Shown: positions 35,955-45,666, numbered from the stretch's first letter. The stretch is DNA of 64,000 nucleotides from Tepidamorphaceae bacterium (GCA_028289445.1 JANQPO010000017.1:413537-477536); one strand, 5' to 3'. Translations and numbers: made by a program. Notes: generated by a model not told the origin, from the sequence alone.

Positions 35955-36470
35955 ATGACCGCGAAGACGCTTGGACCGATCGTCTCATCGGCACATTTGG
36001 CGACGGGTGCCATGCCGGCATTGTCGGAAGTCGAGTTCGGCATGATCCTGGCCATGCACGGCTTCAATCGCTGGATGGTCCGCTGCATGACGGCGGCGGG
36101 CGTCGAGGGCATGGGGCCGCTCGATGTCCTGGTGCTGCACTCCGTCAACCATCGCGGGCGAGCGAAAACGCTGGCCGATATCTGCCTGGTGCTGAATGTC
36201 GAGGACACCCACACGGTGACCTATGCCTTGAAGAAGCTGGAGCGCGCCGGGCTCATTCAGGGCAGCCGCAAGGGTAAGGAAAAGACGATTGAGATAACGA
36301 AGGCGGGCGAGGCGGCCTGCACCGCCTATCGCGAGATTCGCGAGGCACTCTTGACCGGCCCGGCGTCGGAGACCGGCCTTTCGCCGAAGGCCCTGTCGGA
36401 AACGGCGTCGCTGCTTCGAACGCTGGCGGGTCAGTATGACCAGGCGGCGCGATCGGCCGCGAGTTTGTGA
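35955..36470 (+). CDS. MarR-like winged-helix transcriptional regulator
   Basis: A 171-residue protein with a dimerisation helix region (SEVEFGMILAMHGFNRWMVRCM) and a winged helix: GPLDVLVLHSVNHRGRAKTLADICLVLNVEDTHTVTYALKKLERAGLIQGSRKGKEKTIEIT. Likely controls the divergent oxoprolinase gene and the following RraA-family gene. ATG 35955 is chosen because GGGAGG lies 6 bases before it. Confidence 0.82.
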   Translation: MTAKTLGPIVSSAHLATGAMPALSEVEFGMILAMHGFNRWMVRCMTAAGVEGMGPLDVLVLHSVNHRGRAKTLADICLVLNVEDTHTVTYALKKLERAGLIQGSRKGKEKTIEITKAGEAACTAYREIREALLTGPASETGLSPKALSETASLLRTLAGQYDQAARSAASL

Positions 36471-36479
36471 GGGCTTGCC

Positions 36480-37169
36480 ATGATCGAAGACCCACCGATC
36501 CTGACCGTTCGCCGCAATTTCCCGCGCCCCGCTGCCGACGATGTCGCCGCGCTGGCCGGAACGCCGACGGGTTTCATCGCCGACGCCCTCGGCGGTCGCG
36601 CCGGGCTCGGCAAAACGGTCAAACCGGTCGATGCTAGGGCTGCGCGCTTTTGCGGCGTCGCGGTGCCGTGTCACACGGGTCCGGCCGACAATCTGGCGTT
36701 CTTCGCCGCGCTCCATATCGCGGCGCCGGGCGATGTCATCGTCATCGCTGCAGACGGCTATACGGGAACGGCGGTGATCGGCGATCTGGCGCTTGGCATG
36801 GCGAAGAACAAGGGCGTCGCGGCGGTGGTGACCGATGGCGCGGTTCGCGATCTCGACGGGATCGAAGCCGTCGGTCTGCCGTGTTTCGCGGCCGGGATCG
36901 TACCGGATTCTCCGGCCCGAAGCGGTCCGGGCACGGCCGGCCTGCCGGTGACAATTGCCAGCGCAGCCGTTGATGCGGGGGACGTGGTGATCGGCGATCG
37001 TGACGGCGTTGTCGTGATCCCACGTGAAAAAATTGGAGTGGCCCTTGCCGCGCTCCCCGCGATCGAAGCGGCGGAGGTCGAGCGGGAGGCCAGCGTCAAG
37101 GCGGGATCCGTCCAGATCGACGCAGTCGCAGCACTTTTGTCGAGCGATCGCGTTCGCGAGGTTGAGTGA
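36480..37169 (+). CDS. RraA-family protein (HMG/CHA aldolase or regulator-like)
   Basis: A 229-residue RraA-fold protein: GFIADALGGRAGLGKTVKPVDA near the N-terminus, PADNLAFFAALHIAAPGDVIVIAADG, AVIGDLALGMAKNKGVAAVVTDGAVRDLDGIEA (substrate Arg-Asp pair in VRDLDG) and GDVVIGDRDGVVVIP. Members are either class II 4-hydroxy-4-methyl-2-oxoglutarate/oxaloacetate lyases or RNase E regulators; the VRD motif favours an enzyme. Nine bases downstream of the MarR-like gene, likely co-transcribed. Confidence 0.85.
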   Translation: MIEDPPILTVRRNFPRPAADDVAALAGTPTGFIADALGGRAGLGKTVKPVDARAARFCGVAVPCHTGPADNLAFFAALHIAAPGDVIVIAADGYTGTAVIGDLALGMAKNKGVAAVVTDGAVRDLDGIEAVGLPCFAAGIVPDSPARSGPGTAGLPVTIASAAVDAGDVVIGDRDGVVVIPREKIGVALAALPAIEAAEVEREASVKAGSVQIDAVAALLSSDRVREVE

Positions 37170-37226
37170 CGGATTGGCCGAGGTTCGGTCGGCGCGGCGC
37201 AGCTCTGTTCGGGCCGATATCCCTGG

Positions 37227-38006
37227 CTACAGTGCTCGCTCGGCAATCCAGTCGCGCCATTCGGCGCGCGAACCGGAAAACGCGTTGATATCGGTGTTGC
37301 CGTCAATCCCCGGGACGACACCCGTGCCGGTATATTGCCAAAACGTCCAGTCCTGGTTCGGGTAGACTTTCGAGGGATGTCCGGCAACGGAGCGAAGCCA
37401 GAACTCGTGTCCCTTAAGGCGCCACAACTCGTTGTCGGTGTAAAAATCGACCGTCGTGTAGATGATCGGCTTTTGACCGTAGTGACGCGACAGTCGCTTG
37501 AGAAACACAGAGAATTCACGGCGCACGACCTTGGGGTCGGGCCGCAGCTTGCAGGTGGGCGATTTGTGGTTCCATTCCGCGTCGAGAACCGGCGGTAGCG
37601 CCCCCTTTTCTCTGGGAGCGTGATCGATGAACCACCGGGCCTGTTCGATGGCGGGACGGCAGAAATAGTAGAAGTGATAGGCGCCGCGCGGAACGCCGGC
37701 ACGGCGCGCGGCGGCCCAGTTTTGACGGAAGCGCTCGTCAAGCCGGTCGCCGCCTTCCGTCGCCTTGATAAACGCAAAAGCGACGCCCGCCGCCTTCGCC
37801 CGGCGCCAGTCGATCTCACCCTGATATTTGGCAACGTCGATGCCGTGGACGGCGTAGCGCCAGGGTTTAATGCCCGTCCAGTCAAAGGGGTCGGTGTCGC
37901 CGAACCTGGGATTGGTCGCCGCGACCCGGAACGATGTCTCACTGGACGGGGGACCGGCGCAGGCGCCCAAGACCGCAACCATGGCGATGGCAAGAAGGCG
38001 ATGCAT
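37227..38006 (-). CDS. GH25-family lysozyme lipoprotein
   Basis: Probably cleaves the glycan chain of peptidoglycan. The 259-residue protein has a lipoprotein signal (MHRLLAIAMVAVLGAC, Cys16 lipidated) and a GH25 (Chalaropsis-type) barrel: GIDVAKYQGEIDWRRAKAAGVAFAFIKATEGG, GVPRGAYHFYYFCRPA, PPVLDAEWN (the catalytic Asp-x-Glu), and WQYTGTGVVPGIDGNTDINAF. Start at 38006 is set by the signal peptide; the frame is open to 38054. Its 5' side abuts the MITE-like element. Confidence 0.9.
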   Translation of the reverse strand: MHRLLAIAMVAVLGACAGPPSSETSFRVAATNPRFGDTDPFDWTGIKPWRYAVHGIDVAKYQGEIDWRRAKAAGVAFAFIKATEGGDRLDERFRQNWAAARRAGVPRGAYHFYYFCRPAIEQARWFIDHAPREKGALPPVLDAEWNHKSPTCKLRPDPKVVRREFSVFLKRLSRHYGQKPIIYTTVDFYTDNELWRLKGHEFWLRSVAGHPSKVYPNQDWTFWQYTGTGVVPGIDGNTDINAFSGSRAEWRDWIAERAL

Positions 38007-38053
38007 GGTGTTTGAAATCCGATCCGAATCCGATGATAAGAATCGCCGGGACA

Positions 38054-38325
38054 CTAGGGTCCAGACCCAATTATGTCACGCGTTCTGTTTGAGGAGAGCC
38101 GTTCAGGTGCAAGCAAGCCGAACGAAGGACAGGCCGAAGTCTATGCAAGAGAGGCTTGCGTGGCAGATGGATGGCTCTGGTCAAACCCTTTGCGCGCGGC
38201 GGATTTCGCCCCTGACGGCGTTGCAAGCCCTTGAAAGTCATCCAGACTTCCGGCGGTCTTGCGCCTTGTCAGAGACGAAATCCGACACGCGCAGAACGCA
38301 TGACATAATTGAGTCTGGACCCTAG
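38054..38325. mobile_element. MITE-like element with 34-bp terminal inverted repeats
   Basis: 34-bp ends at 38054-38087 and 38292-38325 are inverted copies with 32 of 34 identical positions; both start CTAGGGTCCAGAC on their outer side. CTAG at each end could be the YTAR-type target duplication made by IS5-family transposases, or part of the repeat. The 272-bp interior has no transposase frame with a start and ribosome binding site. It sits between the divergent lysozyme and MltB genes and would shape their promoters. Together with the flanks it fills the 38007-38437 gap. Confidence 0.75.
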
Positions 38326-38437
38326 GCGAAAGGCGTCGATTCGTTACCCCATGTGGTCTTGTTTCTGCCGTTTTGGCGTGCGCGTTTCTCGTATCTGTAT
38401 CGATCGATCCGGGTTCAGCCTCTCGAAAGGGCGAATA

Positions 38438-39616
38438 ATGCGGAGCTTTTTTCTGGCCTTTGCCTTGGTGTTCGCCGCCGGGTTGCCGGCCGAGGCCGCC
38501 AGCTTCTCCCAATGCGTGGCCGGCTTGAAGAACGCGGCGATCAAAGCCGGTGTCAGTCGCGGGACGGTGCGCAAGGCGCTCGACGGCGCGAAGGAAAGCG
38601 AGAAGGTTCTTCGCTTCTCCCGCCAGCAGCCGGAATTCACAACGCCGATATGGGACTACATGGCCTTTTTGGTCGACGAACAGCGGGTCGCCGACGGCAA
38701 GCGGATGATGCGCAAGTATGATCGCGTCTTGCGGCGGGCGGAGAAGCAGTTCGGCGTCAATCGTTACGTGATTGCCGCTGTCTGGGGCGTTGAATCGGAT
38801 TACGGCCGCGAAACCGGCGACAACTTCCTGCCGCACGCGCTTGCGACCCTTGCCTGCAACAGTTCGAGACGCCGCGATTTCTGGCGCGGCGAGTTGATCG
38901 CGGCGCTCAAGATCGCCGATCGCGGCGAGATCCGCATGAAGGACCTCTACGGGTCTTGGGCGGGCGCCTTTGGCCAGACCCAGTTCATCCCCTCCACCTA
39001 TCTGCGGCTGGCCGTCGATTTCGACGGCGACGGGAAACGCGATCTGGTGAATTCGGCCGCCGATGCGCTGGGTTCGACCGCCAACTACTTGAAGAATGCC
39101 GGATGGCGGCGCGGCGAAACCTTCATGATCGAGGCGAAGGTCAAGCCCGGCTACAAAGGCCCCAGCGGCCGAAACAAGCGGTCAAGCCTTGGCACCTGGA
39201 CGCAGCGCGGTGTCACCAAGGCGGATGGGTCCAGGCTCTCCGGCGGCGGCTCGGCGGGCCTATTGCTGCCGGCCGGCCCGCGCGGACCGGCGTTCCTGGT
39301 GTTTCGCAATTTCAATGCGATTTATTCCTACAACAACGCGGAAACTTACGCGCTCGCCATCTCGCACCTAGCCGACCGCTTGGCTGGCTATCCGGCGCTG
39401 AGAACGTCCTGGCCAACCAACGATCCGGGCTTGTCGCGCGCTGAGCGGCTGCAGCTTCAAAAACTGCTTCTGGCGAACGGCTATGACATCGGCAAGGCCG
39501 ATGGAAAGATCGGCCCGATCACCAGGCGGGCGATTGCAGCCGCCGAGCGCAGTTATGGCATGAAGCCGACCGGACGGGCCGGGCGGACGATCTACCGCAA
39601 GCTCGGCGGCCGGTAA
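38438..39616 (+). CDS. Lytic murein transglycosylase, MltB family, with peptidoglycan-binding domain
   Basis: A 392-residue secreted enzyme with signal peptide (MRSFFLAFALVFAAGLPAEAA). Residues about 25-320 form the SLT-2 domain, with the catalytic Glu in VIAAVWGVESDYGRETG and AGAFGQTQFIPSTYLRLAVDFDGDGKRDL. Residues about 325-390 form a PG_binding_1 domain (LQKLLLANGYDIGKADGKIGPITRRAI). ATG 38438 follows GAAAGGG. Its product degrades peptidoglycan without water, forming 1,6-anhydro ends. Repeat copy C lies directly after the stop. Confidence 0.92.
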   Translation: MRSFFLAFALVFAAGLPAEAASFSQCVAGLKNAAIKAGVSRGTVRKALDGAKESEKVLRFSRQQPEFTTPIWDYMAFLVDEQRVADGKRMMRKYDRVLRRAEKQFGVNRYVIAAVWGVESDYGRETGDNFLPHALATLACNSSRRRDFWRGELIAALKIADRGEIRMKDLYGSWAGAFGQTQFIPSTYLRLAVDFDGDGKRDLVNSAADALGSTANYLKNAGWRRGETFMIEAKVKPGYKGPSGRNKRSSLGTWTQRGVTKADGSRLSGGGSAGLLLPAGPRGPAFLVFRNFNAIYSYNNAETYALAISHLADRLAGYPALRTSWPTNDPGLSRAERLQLQKLLLANGYDIGKADGKIGPITRRAIAAAERSYGMKPTGRAGRTIYRKLGGR

Positions 39617-39629
39617 CTAGCGCGAGCTT

Positions 39630-39800
39630 AAGTTTAATCACTCGCCACCTTCGTCATCCCGGGCGCGGTGCAGCACTTTGGTGATGTGCCGCAGAACCGG
39701 GATCGTGTTGTGGATGATGCGAGTGCCCGAACTCGAACGATCCCGGATCAGCGCGGCAGCATGTCGTGCTGCAGCGCGTCCGGGATGAGGGTTGGGTGAG
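39630..39800. repeat. Dispersed structured palindromic repeat, copy C
   Basis: Core 39652-39789 aligns with copy A (CGTCATCCCGGGCGCGG... to ...GCGTCCGGGATGA) with flanks also related (AAGTTTAATCA versus AAGTTGAATCA). Stems persist where the bases differ: GCAGCA/TGCTGC here against GCGGCA/TGCCGC in copy A, a paired substitution. Outer arms are degraded. It lies between the MltB and patatin genes, both of which end at it (convergent). Confidence 0.75.
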
Positions 39801-39810
39801 CAGAGCCGAC

Positions 39811-40650
39811 CTACTTGCCGAACTCCGAGAGTTTGGCATCGAGCGCGCGGCGCAGCTCGTCCTTGATCGGCTCGCTCGCCTTGAGAATGGCGCGGATACG
39901 GAAGAACTCCAGGACGCGAAAAGCATCGATGTTCGGCGTAAGCAGAATGTCGGGCGCGTTGGTCTTGAGGCGCTCCCGCGTGATCGTCCGCATCATCACC
40001 TGCGAAGTCCCGAACGCCAGGTCGACAGCCTTTGGAACCCGCGAGGCCTCGCCCTGCGGGCCGCCCACCACATCGACGGCAATCACGATATCCGCGTTCG
40101 CGCCGGCAATATCGATGGGTAAGGGGTTGGTCAGTCCGCCGTCGATCATGACGCGGCCATCGACGACGACCGGCCGAAAGAGAATGGGAATGGCGATCGA
40201 GGCGGCGATCGACGGGCGCAACGCCCCTTCGGTCAACGCCGCCGCGGTGCCGTCGTAGAAATCAGATGCGACGGCCGTGAACGCCGTGGGTAGGTCTTCA
40301 ATCGTCTTTGGAAGCTGGTCCGGCAGGAAGAGGTCGACGATGCGCTCCGCGTTGAGCTGTAGCGAGACGCCGCTGAAGCCGGATACCAAATCGCCGAACG
40401 AGCGCGGGCGTTGGTCCCAGATGCGCGCCAAAACGGCGCTCCGGTCGGAAAAGAGGTCCTGCGCGTAGGCACGGATCTCCTTGCCGGACATACCGCCGGC
40501 ATAGCCAGCGCCGATGAAGGCGCCAATGGACGTGCCGGCGACAACCGACGGGGTGATATCGAACTCGTCAAGCACTTCCAGCACGGGGATATGCGCCAAG
40601 CCGCGGGCGCCGCCGCCGCCAAGGGCCAATCCGATGCGCGGGCCGCTCAT
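39811..40650 (-). CDS. Patatin-like phospholipase
   Basis: A 279-residue serine acyl hydrolase of the RssA/patatin type: oxyanion loop GLALGGGGARGLAHIPVLEVLDEF, nucleophile elbow GTSIGAFIGAGYAGG (Ser in G-x-S-x-G) and the catalytic Asp in MIDGGLTNPLPIDIA. Last gene of the operon beginning with purD; overlaps the preceding phosphotransferase gene by 4 bases. Confidence 0.92.
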   Translation of the reverse strand: MSGPRIGLALGGGGARGLAHIPVLEVLDEFDITPSVVAGTSIGAFIGAGYAGGMSGKEIRAYAQDLFSDRSAVLARIWDQRPRSFGDLVSGFSGVSLQLNAERIVDLFLPDQLPKTIEDLPTAFTAVASDFYDGTAAALTEGALRPSIAASIAIPILFRPVVVDGRVMIDGGLTNPLPIDIAGANADIVIAVDVVGGPQGEASRVPKAVDLAFGTSQVMMRTITRERLKTNAPDILLTPNIDAFRVLEFFRIRAILKASEPIKDELRRALDAKLSEFGK

Positions 40651-41741
40651 CGCACCGCGCCGGCCCGTTCGGCATAGCGCCAGGCGGTCTCGGCCATCGG
40701 CCGAACCTGATTGGCGAGCGTTGCGGCGTTTTCGTTGGTTGCCGTGCCATCGCGGACGCGGCCGACGATTCCCTGGAAAATCGCCGCCATGCGGAAGAAA
40801 TTATAGGCGAGATAGTAGTCCAGGTCGGCAACGCCGGACCGTCCCGTGCGGGCGCAATAGGCGGCGACATAGGCGTGCAGCGTCGGGATGCCGAGCGTTT
40901 CAAGATCGTGGCCGACGAGGCTTCCAACGCCCGATCCGTCGGGGGACGGCGGCATCACCCACTGCATGAGGTGATAGGTGAAATCGCCGAGCGGATCGCC
41001 GAGGGTCGCCAACTCCCAGTCGAGGACAGCGACGATCTCCGACCGGTCGTTGGCGAGGACGATGTTGTCGAGCCGGAAATCGCCATGAACCACCGACGCG
41101 CCGGCGTCCGGCGGCAGGTGGTCCGGCAGGAATGTCATGAGGCGCTCCATCTCGACGATTTCCTCAGTCGCGGAGGCACGGTACTGCTTCGACCAGCGGT
41201 CGATCTGGCGGCCGACATAGCCTGTCGGCTTGCCGTAATCCTCCAGGCCGAGCGCGGCGATGTCAAAGGTATGCAGGCGGGCGATGGTTGCGTTCATGGC
41301 GTCGTAGATCGCACGGCGCTCGCTCGCGTCCATGCCGGGGCAGTGAGGCTCCCAAACGACACGTCCGTCGGCGAAATCCATGACGTAGAACATGGTGCCG
41401 ATGACGGTCTCGTCAGCGCACAAATGCCGCACCCGCGGCACGGGGAACCCGGCTTCGCCGAGCGCCGCCATGACCCGATATTCCCGGTCGACCGCGTGGG
41501 CGGAGGGAAGGAGCTTGCCTGGTGGCTTTCGCCGCAGAACATAGCGGCCGGATGATGCGGTTAGCAGATAGGTTGGGTTCGACTGGCCGCCCTTGAACTG
41601 TTCGACGACAAGCGGTCCGGCGTAGTTGTCGATCGCTGTCTTGAGGTAGGCATCAAGGCGCGCGATATCGAAGACAAGGGCGGCTGCGACCGGCTTGGTG
41701 CCGGAAAACGCGCTTTGCCGGTCGAGCCGCGTCGCCATCAC
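40647..41741 (-). CDS. APH-like phosphotransferase family protein
   Basis: A 364-residue protein with the aminoglycoside-phosphotransferase/ACAD10 kinase fold: QFKGGQSNPTYLLTASSGRYVLRRKPPG (nucleotide-binding Lys), VVHGDFRLDNIVL (catalytic HGD-x-x-x-x-N) and VLDWELATLGDPLGDFTYHL (the D-x-D-type metal site). ACAD10-type members act on hydroxyacyl-CoA; substrate here is unknown. Overlaps both neighbours by 4 bases within the purD operon. Confidence 0.88.
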   Translation of the reverse strand: MMATRLDRQSAFSGTKPVAAALVFDIARLDAYLKTAIDNYAGPLVVEQFKGGQSNPTYLLTASSGRYVLRRKPPGKLLPSAHAVDREYRVMAALGEAGFPVPRVRHLCADETVIGTMFYVMDFADGRVVWEPHCPGMDASERRAIYDAMNATIARLHTFDIAALGLEDYGKPTGYVGRQIDRWSKQYRASATEEIVEMERLMTFLPDHLPPDAGASVVHGDFRLDNIVLANDRSEIVAVLDWELATLGDPLGDFTYHLMQWVMPPSPDGSGVGSLVGHDLETLGIPTLHAYVAAYCARTGRSGVADLDYYLAYNFFRMAAIFQGIVGRVRDGTATNENAATLANQVRPMAETAWRYAERAGAVR

Positions 41742-42634
41742 CGCTTCATGAACGGCAAAAGATGGTCGAGCACGGCGTCAGGCGCCTCTTCGCACATGAA
41801 ATGGCCGCAGGGAACGGTCCCGGCGGTCACGTCCTTGGCCCAACGGCTCCAGATCGCCTTTCCGTCGATGTTCTCAGGCGGAATGCCATCGACGCCGAAG
41901 ACAGCAAGCAGCGGTGCGGCAATTTGATGTCCAGCATCGATGTCCGCCTGATCGGCGTCCCGGTCATAGCCGGCGCCGGCGCGATAGTCCTCGCATGTCG
42001 CGTGAATGGTCGATGGGCGCGCGAAGGCGCGGCGATAGGCGGCAAGGGCGATCGGATCGAAGGCGTCGAGCGTCTTGTCGCCAGTCCAGCTCGCGAGCGT
42101 ATAGTCGAGAAAGGCCTCCGGCGCCTGGGCGAGCAGCATTTCCGGCAAGGGCTCCGGTTGCGCCAGGAAGGCCCAATGATAGGTGTCGATGGCGTAGGCC
42201 CAATCGAACGCGTTCCAGGTGTCGAGGGTCGGAATGATGTCGAGACAGGCGACGCGCACGACGTGTTCTGGAAAGTCGAGTGCCAGGCGATAGGCGACAC
42301 GGCCGCCGCGATCGTGGCCCGCAAGGCGAAACTGGTCGTGACCGAAGGCCGCCATGAGGTCGAGCATGTCGCGGGCCATGGCGCGTTTGGAATAGGCGGC
42401 ATGGTCGTCGCCGGAGGCCGGTGCGGAAGACGCGCCATAACCCCGAAGGTCCGGCATCACCAAGGTGAAGTGCTCCGCCAGCGCGGGCGCCACCTTGTGC
42501 CACATATGATGAGACTGCGGATAACCGTGGATGAGAAGCAGCGCAGGTCCGCGGCCGCCCGTGCGGCAAAAGAGCGTCGCCTCCTCCGTGTCGATCGAGT
42601 GGTTGTCGAAGCCGGGAAAGAGGTCGTCGCTCAT
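41738..42634 (-). CDS. Fluoroacetate dehalogenase-like alpha/beta hydrolase
   Basis: A 298-residue alpha/beta hydrolase with the residue set of fluoroacetate dehalogenases (haloacetate dehalogenase H-1 family): nucleophile Asp108 with Arg109 and Arg112 in [11 protein letters not shown], halide-site His153-Trp154 in TYHWAF, Trp183 in ASWTGD, Tyr217 in CEDYRAG, and base His278 in CGHFM. In the Rhodopseudomonas enzyme these are D110, R111, R114, H155, W156, W185, Y219 and H280, a constant offset of two. Conserved residues suggest, but do not prove, C-F bond cleavage. Co-transcribed with purD (4-base overlaps). Confidence 0.85.
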   Translation of the reverse strand: MSDDLFPGFDNHSIDTEEATLFCRTGGRGPALLLIHGYPQSHHMWHKVAPALAEHFTLVMPDLRGYGASSAPASGDDHAAYSKRAMARDMLDLMAAFGHDQFRLAGHDRGGRVAYRLALDFPEHVVRVACLDIIPTLDTWNAFDWAYAIDTYHWAFLAQPEPLPEMLLAQAPEAFLDYTLASWTGDKTLDAFDPIALAAYRRAFARPSTIHATCEDYRAGAGYDRDADQADIDAGHQIAAPLLAVFGVDGIPPENIDGKAIWSRWAKDVTAGTVPCGHFMCEEAPDAVLDHLLPFMKR

Positions 42635-43914
42635 TGGCCCTTCGTCTCCCGTTCGACCGCCCGCCAGCCGATATCGCGGCGGCAGAAGCCGCCGCGCCAG
42701 TCGAGCGTGTCGACGGCGTTGTAGGCGCGATGCTGCGCCTCCTGGACGGTGTTGCCGAGCGCGGTCACGTTCAGCACGCGTCCGCCATTGGCGACTATTT
42801 GATCGCCGTCTCGCTTCGTTCCCGCATGGAACACGGTGACGTCGCCGAGCGCATCGATCTTTTCAAGGCCATCGATCGACACGCCCTTATCGTAAGCGCC
42901 TGGATAACCCTGGCTCGCTACCACTACGGTCAAGGCCCAGGCCTCGCGCCAGCGCACAGACATGTTGGACAAGAGGCCATCCGCCGTTGCCTTCAAGAGC
43001 AGGAGCAAATCGTCCTTCAAGCGCGGCATCAGAACCTGGCATTCAGGGTCTCCGAAGCGGACATTGTATTCGATCAGTTTCGGTCCGGCCTCGGTGATCA
43101 TCAGCCCGGCATAGAGCACGCCGCGATAGGGCGTGCCGCGCGCCGCCATCGTGTCGAGCGTCGGCTGAATGATCTCCGCCATCACCTGGTCGCGCAGGGC
43201 GTCGGTCAGAACGGGGGCGGGGGAGTAGGCGCCCATGCCGCCGGTGTTCGGGCCGGTGTCGCCATCGAACGCCCGCTTGTGGTCCTGGGCCGAGCCGAAA
43301 AAGAGCGCGCATTGGCCGTCGCACAGTGCGAAAACGGAGACTTCCTCGCCTTCCATGGCCTCTTCGATGAGGATTTCGCCGCCGTCGCCGTCAAAGGTGC
43401 CGGCGGCGACCGCGTCGATGGCGTCTTCGGCCTCGTCGACGGTAGACGCAACGACGACGCCCTTGCCGGCGGCCAGTCCGTCGGCCTTGACGACAATCGG
43501 TGCGCCCTGATCTCGGACATAGGCCTTCGCGGCATCCGGATCGGTGAACGTGGCGAATGCGGCCGTTGGGACGCCGGCCTCTGCGCAGAGCGTCTTGGTG
43601 AAGATTTTCGACGATTCCAGCTGCGCCGCCGCTTTGGATGGCCCGAAGACCGCGAACCCGGTTGCTGTGAGCTCATCGGAGAGACCGGCCGCCAGCGGTG
43701 CTTCGGGACCGACAACGATCAGATCGATCGCTTTGTCGCGGCAAAACGCAACCACGGCCGGGTGGTCCGCCGGGTCGATCGGCGCAATCTCCGCCTCATC
43801 CGCGATGCCGGCATTGCCGGGTGCCGCATAAAGCGCGGTCAGCATCGGCGAAGCGGCGATCGCCCATGCCAAGGCGTGCTCCCGGCCGCCGGAGCCGATC
43901 AAAAGCACCTTCAT
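42631..43914 (-). CDS. purD: Phosphoribosylamine-glycine ligase
   Basis: Adds glycine to phosphoribosylamine with ATP in de novo purine synthesis. The 427-residue ATP-grasp protein has [17 protein letters not shown] at the start, [16 protein letters not shown] (P-loop-like ATP site), [19 protein letters not shown] and [26 protein letters not shown]. Divergent from xseA, as in many Rhizobiales. Overlaps the downstream hydrolase gene by 4 bases. Confidence 0.96.
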   Translation of the reverse strand: MKVLLIGSGGREHALAWAIAASPMLTALYAAPGNAGIADEAEIAPIDPADHPAVVAFCRDKAIDLIVVGPEAPLAAGLSDELTATGFAVFGPSKAAAQLESSKIFTKTLCAEAGVPTAAFATFTDPDAAKAYVRDQGAPIVVKADGLAAGKGVVVASTVDEAEDAIDAVAAGTFDGDGGEILIEEAMEGEEVSVFALCDGQCALFFGSAQDHKRAFDGDTGPNTGGMGAYSPAPVLTDALRDQVMAEIIQPTLDTMAARGTPYRGVLYAGLMITEAGPKLIEYNVRFGDPECQVLMPRLKDDLLLLLKATADGLLSNMSVRWREAWALTVVVASQGYPGAYDKGVSIDGLEKIDALGDVTVFHAGTKRDGDQIVANGGRVLNVTALGNTVQEAQHRAYNAVDTLDWRGGFCRRDIGWRAVERETKGQ

Positions 43915-44045
43915 GGATGGGTCCTGCTAGGACGTGGAATCAAGCGGTCACGCATGACCGATATGTTGCGGGTTTGACCCGACCGCGCAAGGGGCGGATC
44001 GTGCCGCTGATGGCATGCGTGCGACGAATCGGACTAAGTGCGGAC

Positions 44046-45590
44046 ATGTCCACATCCTCCAACATCGCCGAGTACTCCGTTTCGGAGATTTCGGCCGCCG
44101 TAAAGAACGCGATCGAGGACAATTTCGCCTATGTTCGCGTGCGCGGCGAGATCGGCCGTGTGTCGCGCCCGGCGTCGGGTCATGTCTATCTGGACTTGAA
44201 GGACGAACGCGCCGTTCTTGCCGGCGTGATCTGGAAAGGAACGGCGTCGCGCCTTGGCATTCAGCCGGAACAGGGGCTGGAGGTCATCGCGACCGGCCGG
44301 CTGACGACGTTTGCCGGGCAATCCAAATATCAGATCGTCATCGAGGCCATCGAACCGGCTGGTCTGGGCGCCTTGATGGCCCTCCTAGAGGAGCGGCGTA
44401 AGAAACTGGCGGCGGAAGGCCTTTTCGAGGACGCGCACAAGCAGGCAATCCCTTATCTCCCACGGGTGATCGGCGTCGTGACATCGCCCTCGGGTGCCGT
44501 CATTCGCGATATTCTCCACCGCCTGGCCGACCGGTTTCCGACCCATGTGCTGGTCTGGCCCGTGCGAGTCCAGGGCGAAACGAGCGCGGCGGAGGTTGCG
44601 GCCGCCATTCGCGGTTTCAACGCGCTTGATCCGACTGGCACCATTCCGCGTCCCGATCTCCTCATCGTCGCGCGGGGCGGCGGAAGCTTGGAGGACCTTT
44701 GGTCGTTCAACGAGGAAGAGGTCGTGCGCGCCGCCTTCGATAGCGCCATTCCGCTGATTTCGGCGGTTGGGCACGAGACCGACTGGACGCTGATCGACCA
44801 CGCAGCCGATGAGCGCGCGCCAACACCGACGGCGGCGGCGGAGCGCGCCGTCCCGGTGCGCGCCGACCTGTTGGCGCAGGTCGACGATTTGTCGCGCCGG
44901 CTGCGGTTGGCTGCGCGTCGCGGGATCGACACAAGACGGACATCGCTGCGGGCAGCGGAGCGTGGCCTGCCGCGTCTGGCCGATCTGATGGCGATGCCGC
45001 GCCAGCGTCTCGATGTGGCGGACGCGCGGCTGATCCAAGCGCTGAAGGCGGGGATGGAGCGGGCGCGGGCGCGCATCGATAAGGCTTCGGCCGGGCTCAG
45101 ACCGTTGACATTGCGACAGGCCGCGCAGCAGAGACGAACGGCGCTGGATACGCTCGACAAGCGGTTGGTGCGAGGATTGACGGCCGGCGTTGCCAATCAA
45201 CGGATTCGCTTTCAAGGACGCGCGGAACGGCTTCAGCCGGCAATCGTCGCGAGACGACTGGCGGACCGCCGCCGCGTCTTCGATGAACGCGCGGCGCGCC
45301 TTTTACCCGCCTATGGCCGCAGGGTTTCGCATCTGCGTGACAAGCTAGGGAGCACCGCCGGCCTTTTGACCGCGCTCGGTTATCAAGGCGTCTTGGAGCG
45401 CGGATTTGTCCTCGTGCGCGACCAAAAGGGTGCCGCGGTCCGTTCGGCAAAGGCGGCTTCGCCCGGCACGGCCCTTTCGCTGCAATTCCATGACGATACG
45501 GTCCAGGCGACCGTTGATGGCGCCCCTGTCAAGCGGGTCTCGAAACCGCGCGCCGCCGGCGGCCAGCCAACCCTGTTCGATGACGAATAA
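44046..45590 (+). CDS. xseA: Exodeoxyribonuclease VII large subunit
   Basis: Degrades single-stranded DNA together with XseB. The 514-residue protein starts with an OB-fold (YSVSEISAAVKNAIEDNFAYVRVRGEIGRVSRPASGHVYLDLKDE), continues with the catalytic domain (IGVVTSPSGAVIRDILHRLADRFP, LLIVARGGGSLEDLWSFNEEEVVRA, ISAVGHETDWTLIDHAADERAPTPTAAAE) and ends with a long helical arm. ATG 44046 was chosen by homology of the OB-fold start; the open frame reaches 116 codons further upstream. xseB is not in the window. Confidence 0.95.
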   Translation: MSTSSNIAEYSVSEISAAVKNAIEDNFAYVRVRGEIGRVSRPASGHVYLDLKDERAVLAGVIWKGTASRLGIQPEQGLEVIATGRLTTFAGQSKYQIVIEAIEPAGLGALMALLEERRKKLAAEGLFEDAHKQAIPYLPRVIGVVTSPSGAVIRDILHRLADRFPTHVLVWPVRVQGETSAAEVAAAIRGFNALDPTGTIPRPDLLIVARGGGSLEDLWSFNEEEVVRAAFDSAIPLISAVGHETDWTLIDHAADERAPTPTAAAERAVPVRADLLAQVDDLSRRLRLAARRGIDTRRTSLRAAERGLPRLADLMAMPRQRLDVADARLIQALKAGMERARARIDKASAGLRPLTLRQAAQQRRTALDTLDKRLVRGLTAGVANQRIRFQGRAERLQPAIVARRLADRRRVFDERAARLLPAYGRRVSHLRDKLGSTAGLLTALGYQGVLERGFVLVRDQKGAAVRSAKAASPGTALSLQFHDDTVQATVDGAPVKRVSKPRAAGGQPTLFDDE

Positions 45591-45666
45591 ATCAGTCGCC
45601 CGACGCCGACGCATGCTGTTAGATTGCGTTAGGTTTCAGCTAACACTTGGCCACTAGCGTTTGGTC

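Noticed and set aside
38141-38836. Minus-strand frame through the MITE into the MltB gene, possibly a transposase remnant
   Set aside because: The part within the element has no transposase motifs and the rest is antisense to the transglycosylase.
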